A DNA stretch of 64,000 nt from Ceratorhiza oryzae-sativae (taxonomy: Eukaryota; Basidiomycota; Agaricomycetes; Cantharellales; Ceratobasidiaceae): assembly GCA_030998015.1 (NCBI GenBank), contig JARWMV010000003.1, forward strand, positions 310,001 through 374,000, in the 5' to 3' direction. Below are positions 54,905-64,000 of the stretch, piece after piece. Position numbers and translations under genes: made by a program. A model generated the notes under the pieces. The model saw only the letters and a program-made list of their open reading frames with translations, ran no database searches and was not told where the DNA came from. Numbering within the stretch: the first letter of the stretch is position 1; each line of letters begins with the position of its first letter.

Positions 54905-56245
54905 AGGTGCATATAAAAGGCTTGTGCTGCCTGTTTGAGACTGTAAATCACTTTATTGAGCTTTCAAATGGATTGCAGGCCTTCAACAAAGCCTGGAGGT
55001 TACTCCATATAAGTCTCCTTGTCAAGATCCCCATGCAAAAAAGTGGTTTTAACATTGATTTGAAGAAGTCCAAGATTGAGAGCAGCTACAATGCTTAAAA
55101 GCATCTGTAAGGAATCAGCAACAGCAACAGGTGATGAAATTTGAACAAAATTGACTCCAGGGTGTTGAGAAAAGCCCATCACAACTAATTGAGCCTTGTA
55201 GTGCATGATTTTGCCATCAGGACCATGCTTATAGTCAAACACCCATCTGCATTTAACAACATTTTTGTTGATAGGTTGGCCCACAAGCATCCAGACTTTG
55301 TGCTGCTCAATTGATTTGAGCTGTTCTGTCATCACCTAAAGCCATAGATTTGCATCTGGGCAACACATAGCTTCCTCAACATTTGAGGTGGCAATTCCAT
55401 CATCACAGTAAGTGCCTCTTCATTCTCTTGTCTGTCTGTATGTGCTAAAACACCCACTTGCACTCCATGTCATACTGGTGCTCTTTGTTCACATAGATTG
55501 ACACAGAGGTAGTGGGTCTTGCTGTAAAACTGCAATCTCTTGCTCTTCAGGCTCCAAGTCTGAGCTATTGGAAGGTATGATTTCTGGTTCATTGGGTATG
55601 TGCACAGGTTCTGACAATTCAAATGGTTCATCAGATAATTTTGGTGAATGAGTCTTGATTTGGATTGGCAGTAATTCATCCAATTTACCCTCCTCATCAT
55701 CTGTTGGACTCTCATCATGGTCCTTAATAACCACACACTGCCAATTGTCTAGCACTTTGTCAAAGACCATGTCACATGATGTGATTATACAACTGATACT
55801 GCACTGAGCAAGCATGTGTGCCTTCCTATTAGGGGCAAATCCAAGTTATATGCACTTGATTGAGCATGCTTGGAGTTTCATGTGTGTATTGTCTGGCACA
55901 CAGGCCCAGGCCTTGCATCCAAAGATAAGTAATCCAGACACATTTGGAATCTTGCCACTAAATGCTTTGCTTGGTGTTTGGCCATCTAGGTGTTTCTTTG
56001 GTGTTATGTTCCAGAGGTGAGTTGCATGTAGGATTGTGTAACCCCAATACTTCTCAGGTAAATGTGTGTCAAATTGCATTGTGTGTTGACAATTGTTTAG
56101 GGTGTGTATTGCTCATTCAGCTACACCATTGCTTGCTGATGAATCAGCCTTGGTCTTCTGGTGCTGAATCCCCTCAGATTGCAGGAAAGCCTCAAAGGCA
56201 TTTGAACCATACTTGACACTGCCATCTGTTTGTAAATGTTTAATT
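54905..56245 (-). pseudogene. Copia pol remnant: integrase and N-terminal RT
   Basis: Upstream half of the copia gene continued at 47639. On the minus strand: LQTDGSVKYGSNAFEAF, then a TGA where NGVAER is expected, TMQFDTHLPEKYWGYTILHA, LWNITPKKHLDGQTPSKAFS, IFGCKAWACVPD (end of integrase), an acidic linker, then RT: MTEQLKSIEQHKVWMLVGQP, WVFDYKHGPDGKIMHYKAQL, TTFLHGDLDKETYME and YSLKQAAQAFYMHLK. It is truncated upstream near 56245. Several in-frame stops; non-functional. Confidence 0.75.
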
Positions 56246-56422
56246 TGTGTTGTAAGCCACCCTCAATTTCCCTCCCCTCTTTTCCCTTGTCACAACCTGG
56301 TCTCTAGGCCCTTACATGTACTCTTGAAGTACAGTTAAGGAGGATAATACCTCTGTGTATAGTCCTAATCACTGGCTTGGGTTCACCACTCAGCGTTGCC
56401 CAGTTGTCTGCTAAGGCCTCTG
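56246..56422. other. Repeat-derived spacer
   Basis: CpG-poor DNA between the copia remnant and an old family-B LTR. Nothing recognised in it. Confidence 0.4.
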
Positions 56423-57668
56423 TGTTGAGACCCCTCTGTCTGCCTGTCTCTATTGATTCCTTAAGTAGTGGCTATGTTGTCAGTGGTAATGTGCAGTGTA
56501 TATTGATAGTATTTATGTAGTATGTACAGGTGATCCCTGTGGTTGACAAGATAAAGCAAGCTGGTGTCCACTGTTATGACCTGCACAGACAACCATAACA
56601 TGACAAGAGAATTAGCATATAGTTTATAGCATTTTCTCCTAAGTTGAACAAGCTATAAACATAGTCATGTGACCTCAGTGCTTATCCTGGTGCTTACAGT
56701 GGTTATCTAACTTGCTCCTACAATTCTCTCCATTGTAACTTGGAGCAAGGAGTGAGTTGTCATGTGATCCTGGTGCTTATAACTGTCACATGACATTGGT
56801 GCTTACTGTGGTTATCTAACTTGCTCCTGCAATTCTCTCCATTGTAACTTGGAGCAAGGAGCAAGTTGTCACATGACCCTGGCACTTCACACATCACATG
56901 ATCTTGGTGCTTATGGTGGTTACCTAACTCACTCCTGCAATTCTCACCATTGTAACTTGGAGTGAGGAGTGAGTTATCATGTGACCTCAGCACTTAAATC
57001 ATGTGACCCTTGGACCTCATGTGGCTCTATAAGATTTGGAGCTGCAACAACCCTAAGAGCAACTTACTTAATACTTGTTTACACCACACATGACATATAA
57101 CATACTGCAGACTGTGGAACAGTCTGACTCATACCTTGAGGGGTATATAACTCATTGAAAGCAAGACTATGGACCCCAGCTTGCTTTATCTTGTCAACCA
57201 CAGGGACCACCTGTACATACTACATAAATACTATCAATATACACTGCAAATTACCACCGACAACATAGCCACTAGTTAAGGAATCAATAGAGACAAGGAG
57301 ACAGAGGGGTCTTGACATCCACAGGCTTGCTTTCAATGAGTTATATACCCCTCAAGGTATGAGTCAGACTGTTCCACAGTCTGCAGTATGTTATAGGTCA
57401 TGTGTGGTGTAAACAAGTATTAAGTAAGTTGCTCTTAGGGTTGTTGTGGCTCCAAATCTTATAGAGCTGCATGAGGTCCTAGGGTCACATGACTCCTTGC
57501 TCCTTGCTCCAAGTTACAATGGAGAGAATTGCAGGAGCAAGTTAGATAACCATGGTAAGCACTGAGGCTATGTGACCCTGTTTATAGCTTGTTCAACTTT
57601 GGAGAAAATGCTATAGACTATAGATTAATTCCCTTGTTATGTTATGGCCATCTGTGCAGCTCATAAAA
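56423..57668 (+). repeat. Old family-B LTR split by a second family-B LTR
   Basis: The plus-sense LTR starts near 56423 (TGTTGAGACCCCTCTG) and ends near 57668 (CAGCTCATAAAAAC). It is heavily decayed relative to the LTRs of the Rep-carrying element; for example CTCGCTCC units appear as CTTGCTCC. It is interrupted at 56571 by an inverted copy. Confidence 0.65.
56567..57322 (-). repeat. Nested solo LTR family B (inverted), duplication TCCAC
   Basis: 746-bp minus-sense LTR (56572-57317), TGTTATGACC to GGGGTCTTGACA on the + strand, flanked by TCCAC at 56567-56571 and 57318-57322. It holds several decayed 101-bp-type units. With the host LTR it forms a large inverted repeat. Confidence 0.75.
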
Positions 57669-57917
57669 ACAAGCAAGGAAGGAGGATGAGGAACTAGAAG
57701 GCTCAAAGGTAGCCTTATATACTTGAGAGAAAGACTGTTCAAGTCATTACATAGACTACAGTCATACTATAAGTGACTAGTTACAGTAAGTCATAGCATG
57801 GTCACTTTACTTGCTTGCTGACTTGTCTTATACATGTCAAGACCTAACCAGAATCTGAAAGATATTTGAACTGAGCTCACAACTGGAGGTCAAGTTCTTG
57901 GGGAACTCCCTTTGAAC
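57669..57917. other. Repeat-derived spacer
   Basis: No gene. Includes AGGTCAAGTTCTTGGGGAACTC near 57888, resembling the leader motif of the Ty3 element at 32607. Confidence 0.35.
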
Positions 57918-59237
57918 TTGATCTGTTATGGATCACTAACATTTTCTATTATTTTAGTCTGCTCTGCCAACCTCAAGCGATGCCTCTGTAATTAAATTGT
58001 GAAATACTTGAATTTGTATGCGCTCTGAATTGTACTATTTTCTGTTCCATTAAATAGTACAAAATTCCCGCTCTCCAACGCATATTTTATCAAGATTTTA
58101 CGATAAGATCTCAGAGAGATATAGAGGTTGCAATATTTCCTCTTATCAGGAGATATTGATTACAACATCGCACCGCTCATATCTCGGCAACCGCTTACGC
58201 TATCAAAGCGATCTTATGCTCTATCGATAGCTAATCTTCGGCAGTATCTGCTGCCCGAAGATCGTCGCGATCCACCAGATCCTCGCGCCGGAATGGCCCG
58301 AAGATCATTAGAATCTTACTGGACCATCAATCAAGATCTAATGACTCCAGTGAGTCAGGAGAGCTTCCCAAATTGATCCAGAAGCTTCTCTGACTCACTT
58401 TATGACTCACTGAGATGTAGCCTCTGTTCATTACATGTATATACTATGATAATATGATCTACAAGCCAATAGCAGGTCTCAGATGCATCAATGCCTTTGA
58501 TCCACACCCTGTCTTTACTCTCTATCCTATACTGGGCTAGGGTGTACCCCAAGTATAGCAGTACCCTCTTTTGATGATTGCACTGGCATGCATGTATCTA
58601 ATTGGCTCTGGAATGCCCTCCTCAGGGTATAAAAGGACCTCCTCTGAGGCCCTTCCAGACCACCTCCCTCCTCTACTCAACCCAGACTGGTTATTGGTTT
58701 CCTTTTTCTCTTTCTATTTCTCTTGTCTGTGTGTGATTTCTTATATAACTAGTACTGAGGAATAAAGTACCATATTAGTTATATGCTGTCTGATTCATTG
58801 TATCTTATATACAGAGATATATAAGGATACAATATTGCCTGATTGAGCATGACATTAAGTACCAGCTATTAGAGGAAATCTAAGTACCTGTAGCTGAGGA
58901 AGTACACGCATTAGGCAGCCCTCCGTCTATCCTATAAGCTATCACTTAAAGTCTAGTATTAAGATTAGTATCAGTTAGTCCAAGCGACTAGGGCTGAACT
59001 ACATTTAAGATATCTAAGGGAACCTGACCATAGTAGTCTTGCTCTTTATACCTATAAATTAGTCAGTTTACACTGTGAAAGATTAAGACTACCTTGAGTG
59101 TTACTTGATTGCATTGCAACTACTTTGAGCCTTCTTACTCTAGTCTAAGAAGTATTGAGTACAATTAGTGTATACTAACATATCTACATTTGCTTAAGCT
59201 CTAGATATTCAAGTATACCCTGACCTGTAACATGATC
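57918..59237 (+). repeat. Solo LTR family A, copy 2, duplication TGATC
   Basis: 1310-bp LTR (57923-59232) flanked by TGATC at 57918-57922 and 59233-59237. The best preserved of the three copies: CpG sites are retained at about 58165-58290 (for example CGCACCGCTCATATCTCGGC). Confidence 0.9.
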
Positions 59238-60009
59238 CCTGTTATATACCATTCATTGTACAGCTGAGAATACATAGTCACAAACTGCAATTGGTCATTT
59301 GATATCAAATATGATGTGTCAGCATCTGACAAATCAACCAGAAAGTTCCATGAGTCACCTGACCCAGAAACTATAGATAATAAGGAATATTAAAATACTA
59401 GAAATCATCATTAATTGCCATGACACCTTCTGGCTTGTGACAATACATGATTCACTAACTACATGACTCCTATTGCAATAAAGAGCATCAAGCTGAATAA
59501 GGTGGCCAGGTTGACTCCATCTCACCAGTACTGGGAAATGGTGATGTCTTATCTTGGAGGACATGGATCACACCTGACAATTGAGCTCTTGATGTATGCT
59601 GCCAAAGCTTGGACTGCCACAGTTGAGCTTCCTAGCCATATCAACAGGCATCCTGCAAACAGTTGACATTGGGCTTTTTCACCCCTTGAAGCACATCTAT
59701 CAAGCAGAAGTGGACAGATGGACATGAATTGGCTGAAAGCTCACTAAAGACCTATTTGTGACCTACAGGTTTCCTGCATCCAAAACTGAAGACCACCTTA
59801 CTTTGAAGATTCACAAGTGTGCTCCATGAAGCACAATAGGAGGCCTACACAGAGAAGATCATCAAAAGTGCATTGAATGTGACCAGTATTACTCCCCTAG
59901 ATGCATGGCATACAAGCATAGTGAAGAGGTGCTGAGAGGAGCTGCAATCAAAACTGACTCTGCACAAGCAGAGCATCCAAATTTTTTGGATGCTGAATTT
60001 GGATGTTAC
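59238..60009. other. Retroelement-like fragment between solo LTRs
   Basis: A short plus-strand frame (59463-59666) reads KSIKLNKVARLTPSHQYWEM, loosely like the N-terminal Gag of copia elements (Leu-x-x-x-Asn-Tyr/Trp region). Weak; otherwise nothing recognised. Confidence 0.25.
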
Positions 60010-61315
60010 AGGTTTTTTATGGATCACTAACATTTTCTATTATTTTAGTCTGCTTTGCCAACCTCAAGCGATGCCTCTGTAATTTTCTTGAAATTAAATG
60101 AATTTGTATGCATCTGAATTTGTACTATTTGTGTTCCATTAAATAGTACAAAATCTCCTCTTTCCAACACATATTTTATCATGATTTTATCTTAAGAACT
60201 CAGAGAGATATAGAGGTTGTGATATTTCCTCTTATCAGGAGATATTGATTACAACATCACGCTGCTCATATCTTGGCAACCGCTTACACTATCAAAGCGA
60301 TCTTATGCTCTATCAATAGCTAATCTTCAGCAGTATCTGCTGCCGAATATTGTCCCAATCCACCAGATCCTTGTGCCGGAATGGCCTGAAGATCATTAGA
60401 ATCTTACTGGACCATCAATCAAGATCTAATGACTCCAGTGAGTCAGGAGAGCCTTCTGAATTGATCCAGAAGCTTCTCTGACTCACTTTATGACTCACTG
60501 AGATGTAGCCTCTGTTCATTACATGTATATACTATGATAATATGATCTACAAGCCAATAGCAGGTCTCAGATGCATCAATGCCTTCGATCCACACCCTGT
60601 CTTTACTCTCATATCCTATACTGGGCTAGGGTGTACCTCAAGTATAGCAGTACCCTCTTTTGATGATCACACTGGCATGTGTGCATCTATTTGGCTCTGG
60701 AATGCCCTCCTCAGGGTATAAAAGGACCTCCTCTGAGGCCCTTCCAGACCACCCTCCTCTACTCAACCCAGACTGGTTATTGGTTTCTTTTCTCTTTCTA
60801 TTTCTCTTGTCTGTGTGTGATTTCATATATAACTAGTTCTGAGGAATAATGTACCATATTAGTTATATACTGTCTGATTCATTGTATCTTATATACAGAG
60901 TTATATAAGGATACAATATTGCCTGATTGAGTGTGACATTAAGTACCAGCTATTAGAGGAAATCTAAGTACCTGTAGCTGAGGAAGTACACACATTAGGC
61001 AGCCCACCATCTATCCTATAAGCTATCACTTAAGTTTAGTATTAAGATTAGTATCAGTTAGTCCAAGTGACCTGAACTACATTTAAGATATCTAAGGGAA
61101 CCTGACCATAGTAGTCTTGGTCTTTATACCTATAAATTAGTCAGTTTACACTGTGAAAGATTAAGACTACCTTGAGTGTTACTTGATTGCATTGCAACTA
61201 CTTTGAGCCTTCTTTCTCTAGTCTAAGAAGTATTGAGTATGATTAGTGTATACTAACATATCTACATTTTCTTAAGCTCTAGATATTCAAGTGTACCCTG
61301 ACCTGTAACAAGGTT
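60010..61315 (+). repeat. Solo LTR family A, copy 3, duplication AGGTT
   Basis: 1296-bp LTR (60015-61310) flanked by AGGTT at 60010-60014 and 61311-61315. Partly decayed at CpG sites, intermediate between copies 1 and 2. Confidence 0.9.
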
Positions 61316-63229
61316 TATGTAGGCAATGTATCCATATTGTGATGCAAAATACTTAAAATTGGGTGTTTTGCCCATTTTCTAAATGCATTTGTTGGGACCA
61401 GGACAATCCCAACAACATGAATACCAGCCTACTAAAGCTTTTGTTGAAGATGCCACAGTCCACAGGTCACCTAAAATCTAAAAGTGGACAAAACATCTAT
61501 TTTACATGGAATTGTCCAAAAAGTTTGGACATTCCCAATCTGCAGAGTGAGCTGATACAAATCCAAAAACGATCTGGTTATCAGGTGCCAAAAAGCACTG
61601 ACACAATGCCTTGACCTTGTAAACAATTCCCATGCAAGTGCTTAGCAGTTGCAACAAGGGCCCAGGGAGGTTTTATCAATGATTGAGGATACCTTGGCTC
61701 GGTTTGCAATGCTAGGATTAGAGCTTGTGTCTGCAAAGGTGGCAGCCCTTGATTGCCAGCATTGTAAAACAACTGGTAGCAAACGAGTCAGACAGGCTAT
61801 CATTTGGGTTCAAGCTGAAATAGAGGCATTGGGGAGTGGAAAGGTGAGGCCAAGGAATCTCGCAGTGCAAAAAGGGGTAGAGGACGAGAACGAAGCTAGA
61901 ATAAGGTTTGCAGTCGCAGTCGTGCCACTGGTAGAGGAGCTCGTCTCCTTGGAATGAGGCAACAGACTTCGCTGATGAAAACGACATCAATATAAGGGAT
62001 TTGTTTACTATATGCGTTTACGACTCACCTGTGGAAGTAGGGGCTGCGTATGATGTCTGATGCTTCGTTGCAATCCTCAAGGTAGAGAGGAACGTGGCGG
62101 CAGTGCAATCAGCGTTTACCGGTTTGGTTGCGACCTAAGTTTCACGCCGGCATCAAGCGGTCTCAATATCATATGGGATGACTTCTCTGCGACAGCACAT
62201 CTAGCATGCACAAGAGTCATATAGACTCGCTTGATGTTCAAAGCAGGGTCGTTGAAGGAAGTTATTAAACATCCCACAATTTTTTGATGGCTGAATTGAT
62301 TCAACAAGCACATTTGCCAAAATCACTATGGCAGAACCAGCACAAGCTAATGGGATAAATTTGTATGTATAGGGCGTTTGGTTGGCTCTATACACGTGCC
62401 AAAATTCAAGCCCCGTAAGAGACTCAAACCGTAGAACATGAGCCTGGTCCGCTTCCCTAATCCGGTATGGCAGATAGAACGCTCTGCAAGTGCCGACGAC
62501 GTCCTGACCTTCTCATATTCTCGTCAAGAAGCCGCGCTTGAACGGGAGTGTTTCTCTTTGTCCGGCACATTTCGGACGACGAAAGATCTCCAGACCGTCT
62601 CCATTGCATACCCGTTTGAGCTCGGCACTCCACCCAACCCAAGTCTTCGCTCCTCTAGAACCCAAGCCTACACCCAGAAGGTATAGCTTGAGACTCCGTA
62701 GGGCATAATCAAATAACACCGGCTCTAGGACGGTTCGGAGCGATAAGCTCCGCCCACTCACGAGCCATCTTATTAACTTCTACTCTAAAGTGTAGTAGAC
62801 AAAAATAAAATGCCGCAACCCAGGATTTACCCGGTCAGTCAAACAAACCGGGAAAGTAGCAGCAGCACATCGGACAGCTCCACCAAGACACAATTGACAA
62901 GCGGGGATCGACGTCTATCCCCGTCTCCCATTTAGCAAAACAGCCATGTCGACAAAACAGGTGGTTGCGGGATTTTGAAACAGACGCCACAGTGTGCGAA
63001 GAGCCACCATGACAAATGGATACCAAACCGGAACTTTTCGGAATTAGATTACAATAGGAAACAAGATGAACGGCGCCACCCGGCGGTACTCCATACTGCC
63101 ACGCGTCTTCAGATGCGGGCAAAAATAACACGGAAAACATGCGGCTCTATTACTACTAAGCGATGGTACACATTTCTACGATATCTTCACAAGCCGTTCC
63201 ACCAGAGCGAAAAAGGAGATGATGTGATT
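61316..63229. other. Return to unique DNA, no gene supported
   Basis: Repeat-like, CpG-poor DNA continues to about 61.85 kb, after which CpG rises as in the genic part. Frames at 61649-61957 and 62438-62686 (+) are open, but no domain, intron pattern or homology is recognised. The stretch beyond about 62.8 kb is the 3' flank of the GMC gene. Confidence 0.4.
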
Positions 63230-64000
63230 CTATGCGTCGGCCTTGATCAAATCCGCAGCCTTTTCGGCAGTCGTGACCACACCCGCACACGGGTGTCCGG
63301 ATAGCTGGGTTGGGAAAATCGAGGCATCGACGACACGCAAGCCTTGGATCCCGTGAACCTTGAGCTTGGCGTCGACGACGCTGTTCTCGGGTGAAGTGCC
63401 CATGCGCGCAGTTCCGACCTGTAGACCAGATATGAATATAAGATCATATCGGAGGAACAGAAAGGCGTACGGGATGGTAGATAGTTTGAACCTCACGCCT
63501 CAACCACCCTTCAATCACCTCGTCGGTGACAGTCTCGGGATCAGCATCACCCATAAAGTAGACGCTGCTCGTATCCTTGTTCTCCGGCTTGAACACCAGT
63601 TTCGAGGAAAGCGGGTCGGTATGCGCAACCCGAAGTGCTGCGCGCACGCCTTGGATCATAATCTTGATGTCGTGCGGGGACGAAAAGTAGCTGTACGAAA
63701 ATATATCTTAGCCAGACGCAAATAGACGATATTGAGAGGAACGCACTTGGGCTCAATGATCGCATCCTCCCAGACGTCCCCAGACTTGATAGTGATCGTG
63801 CCAGTACTCTGTGGGCGAAGGAGCACCGTAGCCTAGCACCACGCATCAATCAACCCACGGCTCAAGCCCAGCCCGAGTCCAAGGCAACTCACAATGGTAA
63901 ACGCCTTTTCGCCAGGGGTAATCGTCCTAAAGCCGTGCTCTATAAACGCCAGACTTGCACCGATGAGCTCCATGTCAGGGGCATTTTTACCCGAGGTAGT
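63230..64000 (-). CDS. GMC oxidoreductase, C-terminal part (runs off window)
   Basis: FAD-dependent glucose-methanol-choline oxidoreductase; only the C-terminal third is inside. Exons: 64000-63893 (5' end beyond the window), 63832-63747, 63690-63471, 63418-63230, with GT-AG introns of 60, 56 and 52 bp and consistent phases. Motifs: [32 protein letters not shown], the active-site His in YHP joined over intron 63470-63419 to [23 protein letters not shown], and [19 protein letters not shown] with the second active-site residue, His in SGHP. The stop is at 63230-63232. Family members oxidise alcohols or sugars (aryl-alcohol oxidase, glucose dehydrogenase, alcohol oxidase); which one cannot be told from this part. 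Confidence 0.88.

Noticed and set aside
45752..59232. LTR-A copies 1 and 2 as the two ends of one large element
   Set aside because: Copy 2 has its own target duplication TGATC on both sides and copy 1 has none that matches, so they are separate insertions; the DNA between them belongs to other families.
32229..61310. CRISPR array or bacterial-type defence system
   Set aside because: Repeats are LTRs, inverted repeats and 61/101-bp tandem units with no regular spacers, in a eukaryotic genome.

Overview
The window is nuclear DNA of a basidiomycete fungus, most likely an agaricomycete of the Rhizoctonia/Ceratobasidium type. The evidence is short GT-AG introns of about 50-85 bp in almost every gene, an F-box protein and two DUF6533 membrane proteins typical of mushroom-forming fungi, fungal carbohydrate-active enzymes, and a dense nest of LTR retrotransposons with chromodomain integrases. 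The genus is an inference; no rRNA or other marker gene is present.

Genic part, 1-32.2 kb and from about 61.9 kb. In order: F-box protein (1169-3013, -), DUF6533 membrane protein (3197-4644, -), GH31 enzyme of alpha-glucan-lyase type (5032-9157, -), a duplicated two-gene segment (about 9.25-12.58 kb and again about 16.26-19.67 kb) flanking an isocitrate lyase/PEP mutase family enzyme (13273-14422, -), a secreted FAD-linked oxidase (21301-23338, +), an unrecognised protein with a frame break (24446-25541, +), a GH51 alpha-L-arabinofuranosidase (25742-27767, -), a BTB protein (28156-29109, +), a second DUF6533 protein (29437-30768, -) and, cut by the window end, a GMC oxidoreductase (63230 to beyond 64000, -). 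Fungal genes are monocistronic, so these do not form an operon. The common theme is secretion and sugar, alcohol or organic-acid metabolism.

Repeat nest, 32.2-61.3 kb. (1) A full-length Ty3/gypsy chromovirus-type element (32229-39170, 5-bp target duplication ATGGT) whose pol is broken only by TGA codons and which looks self-primed. (2) A copia-type LTR remnant carrying a DNA transposon (39874-45700) with 217-bp terminal inverted repeats and a 9-bp target duplication; it holds a DUF6589 gene and a RecQ-like helicase gene facing each other. (3) A copia pol remnant (-) split by a solo LTR (duplication TCTTG), itself split by a 6.8-kb minus-strand LTR element (47729-54551, duplication AATGG). (4) Several solo LTRs with clear target duplications.

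The most unusual object is the 47729-54551 element. It has a gag fused in frame to the end of integrase, no protease or reverse transcriptase, and between its chromodomain and its 3' LTR it carries about 3.3 kb of foreign DNA. That cargo holds a replication-initiator (Rep) gene of the circular ssDNA virus/plasmid type (HUH endonuclease plus superfamily 3 helicase), a divergently transcribed intron-containing small gene, an orphan 272-codon gene and 61-bp tandem repeats in front of Rep. The second notable object is the RecQ/DUF6589 transposon. Throughout the older repeats, substitutions and premature stops follow CpG to TpG/CpA, pointing to cytosine methylation followed by decay.
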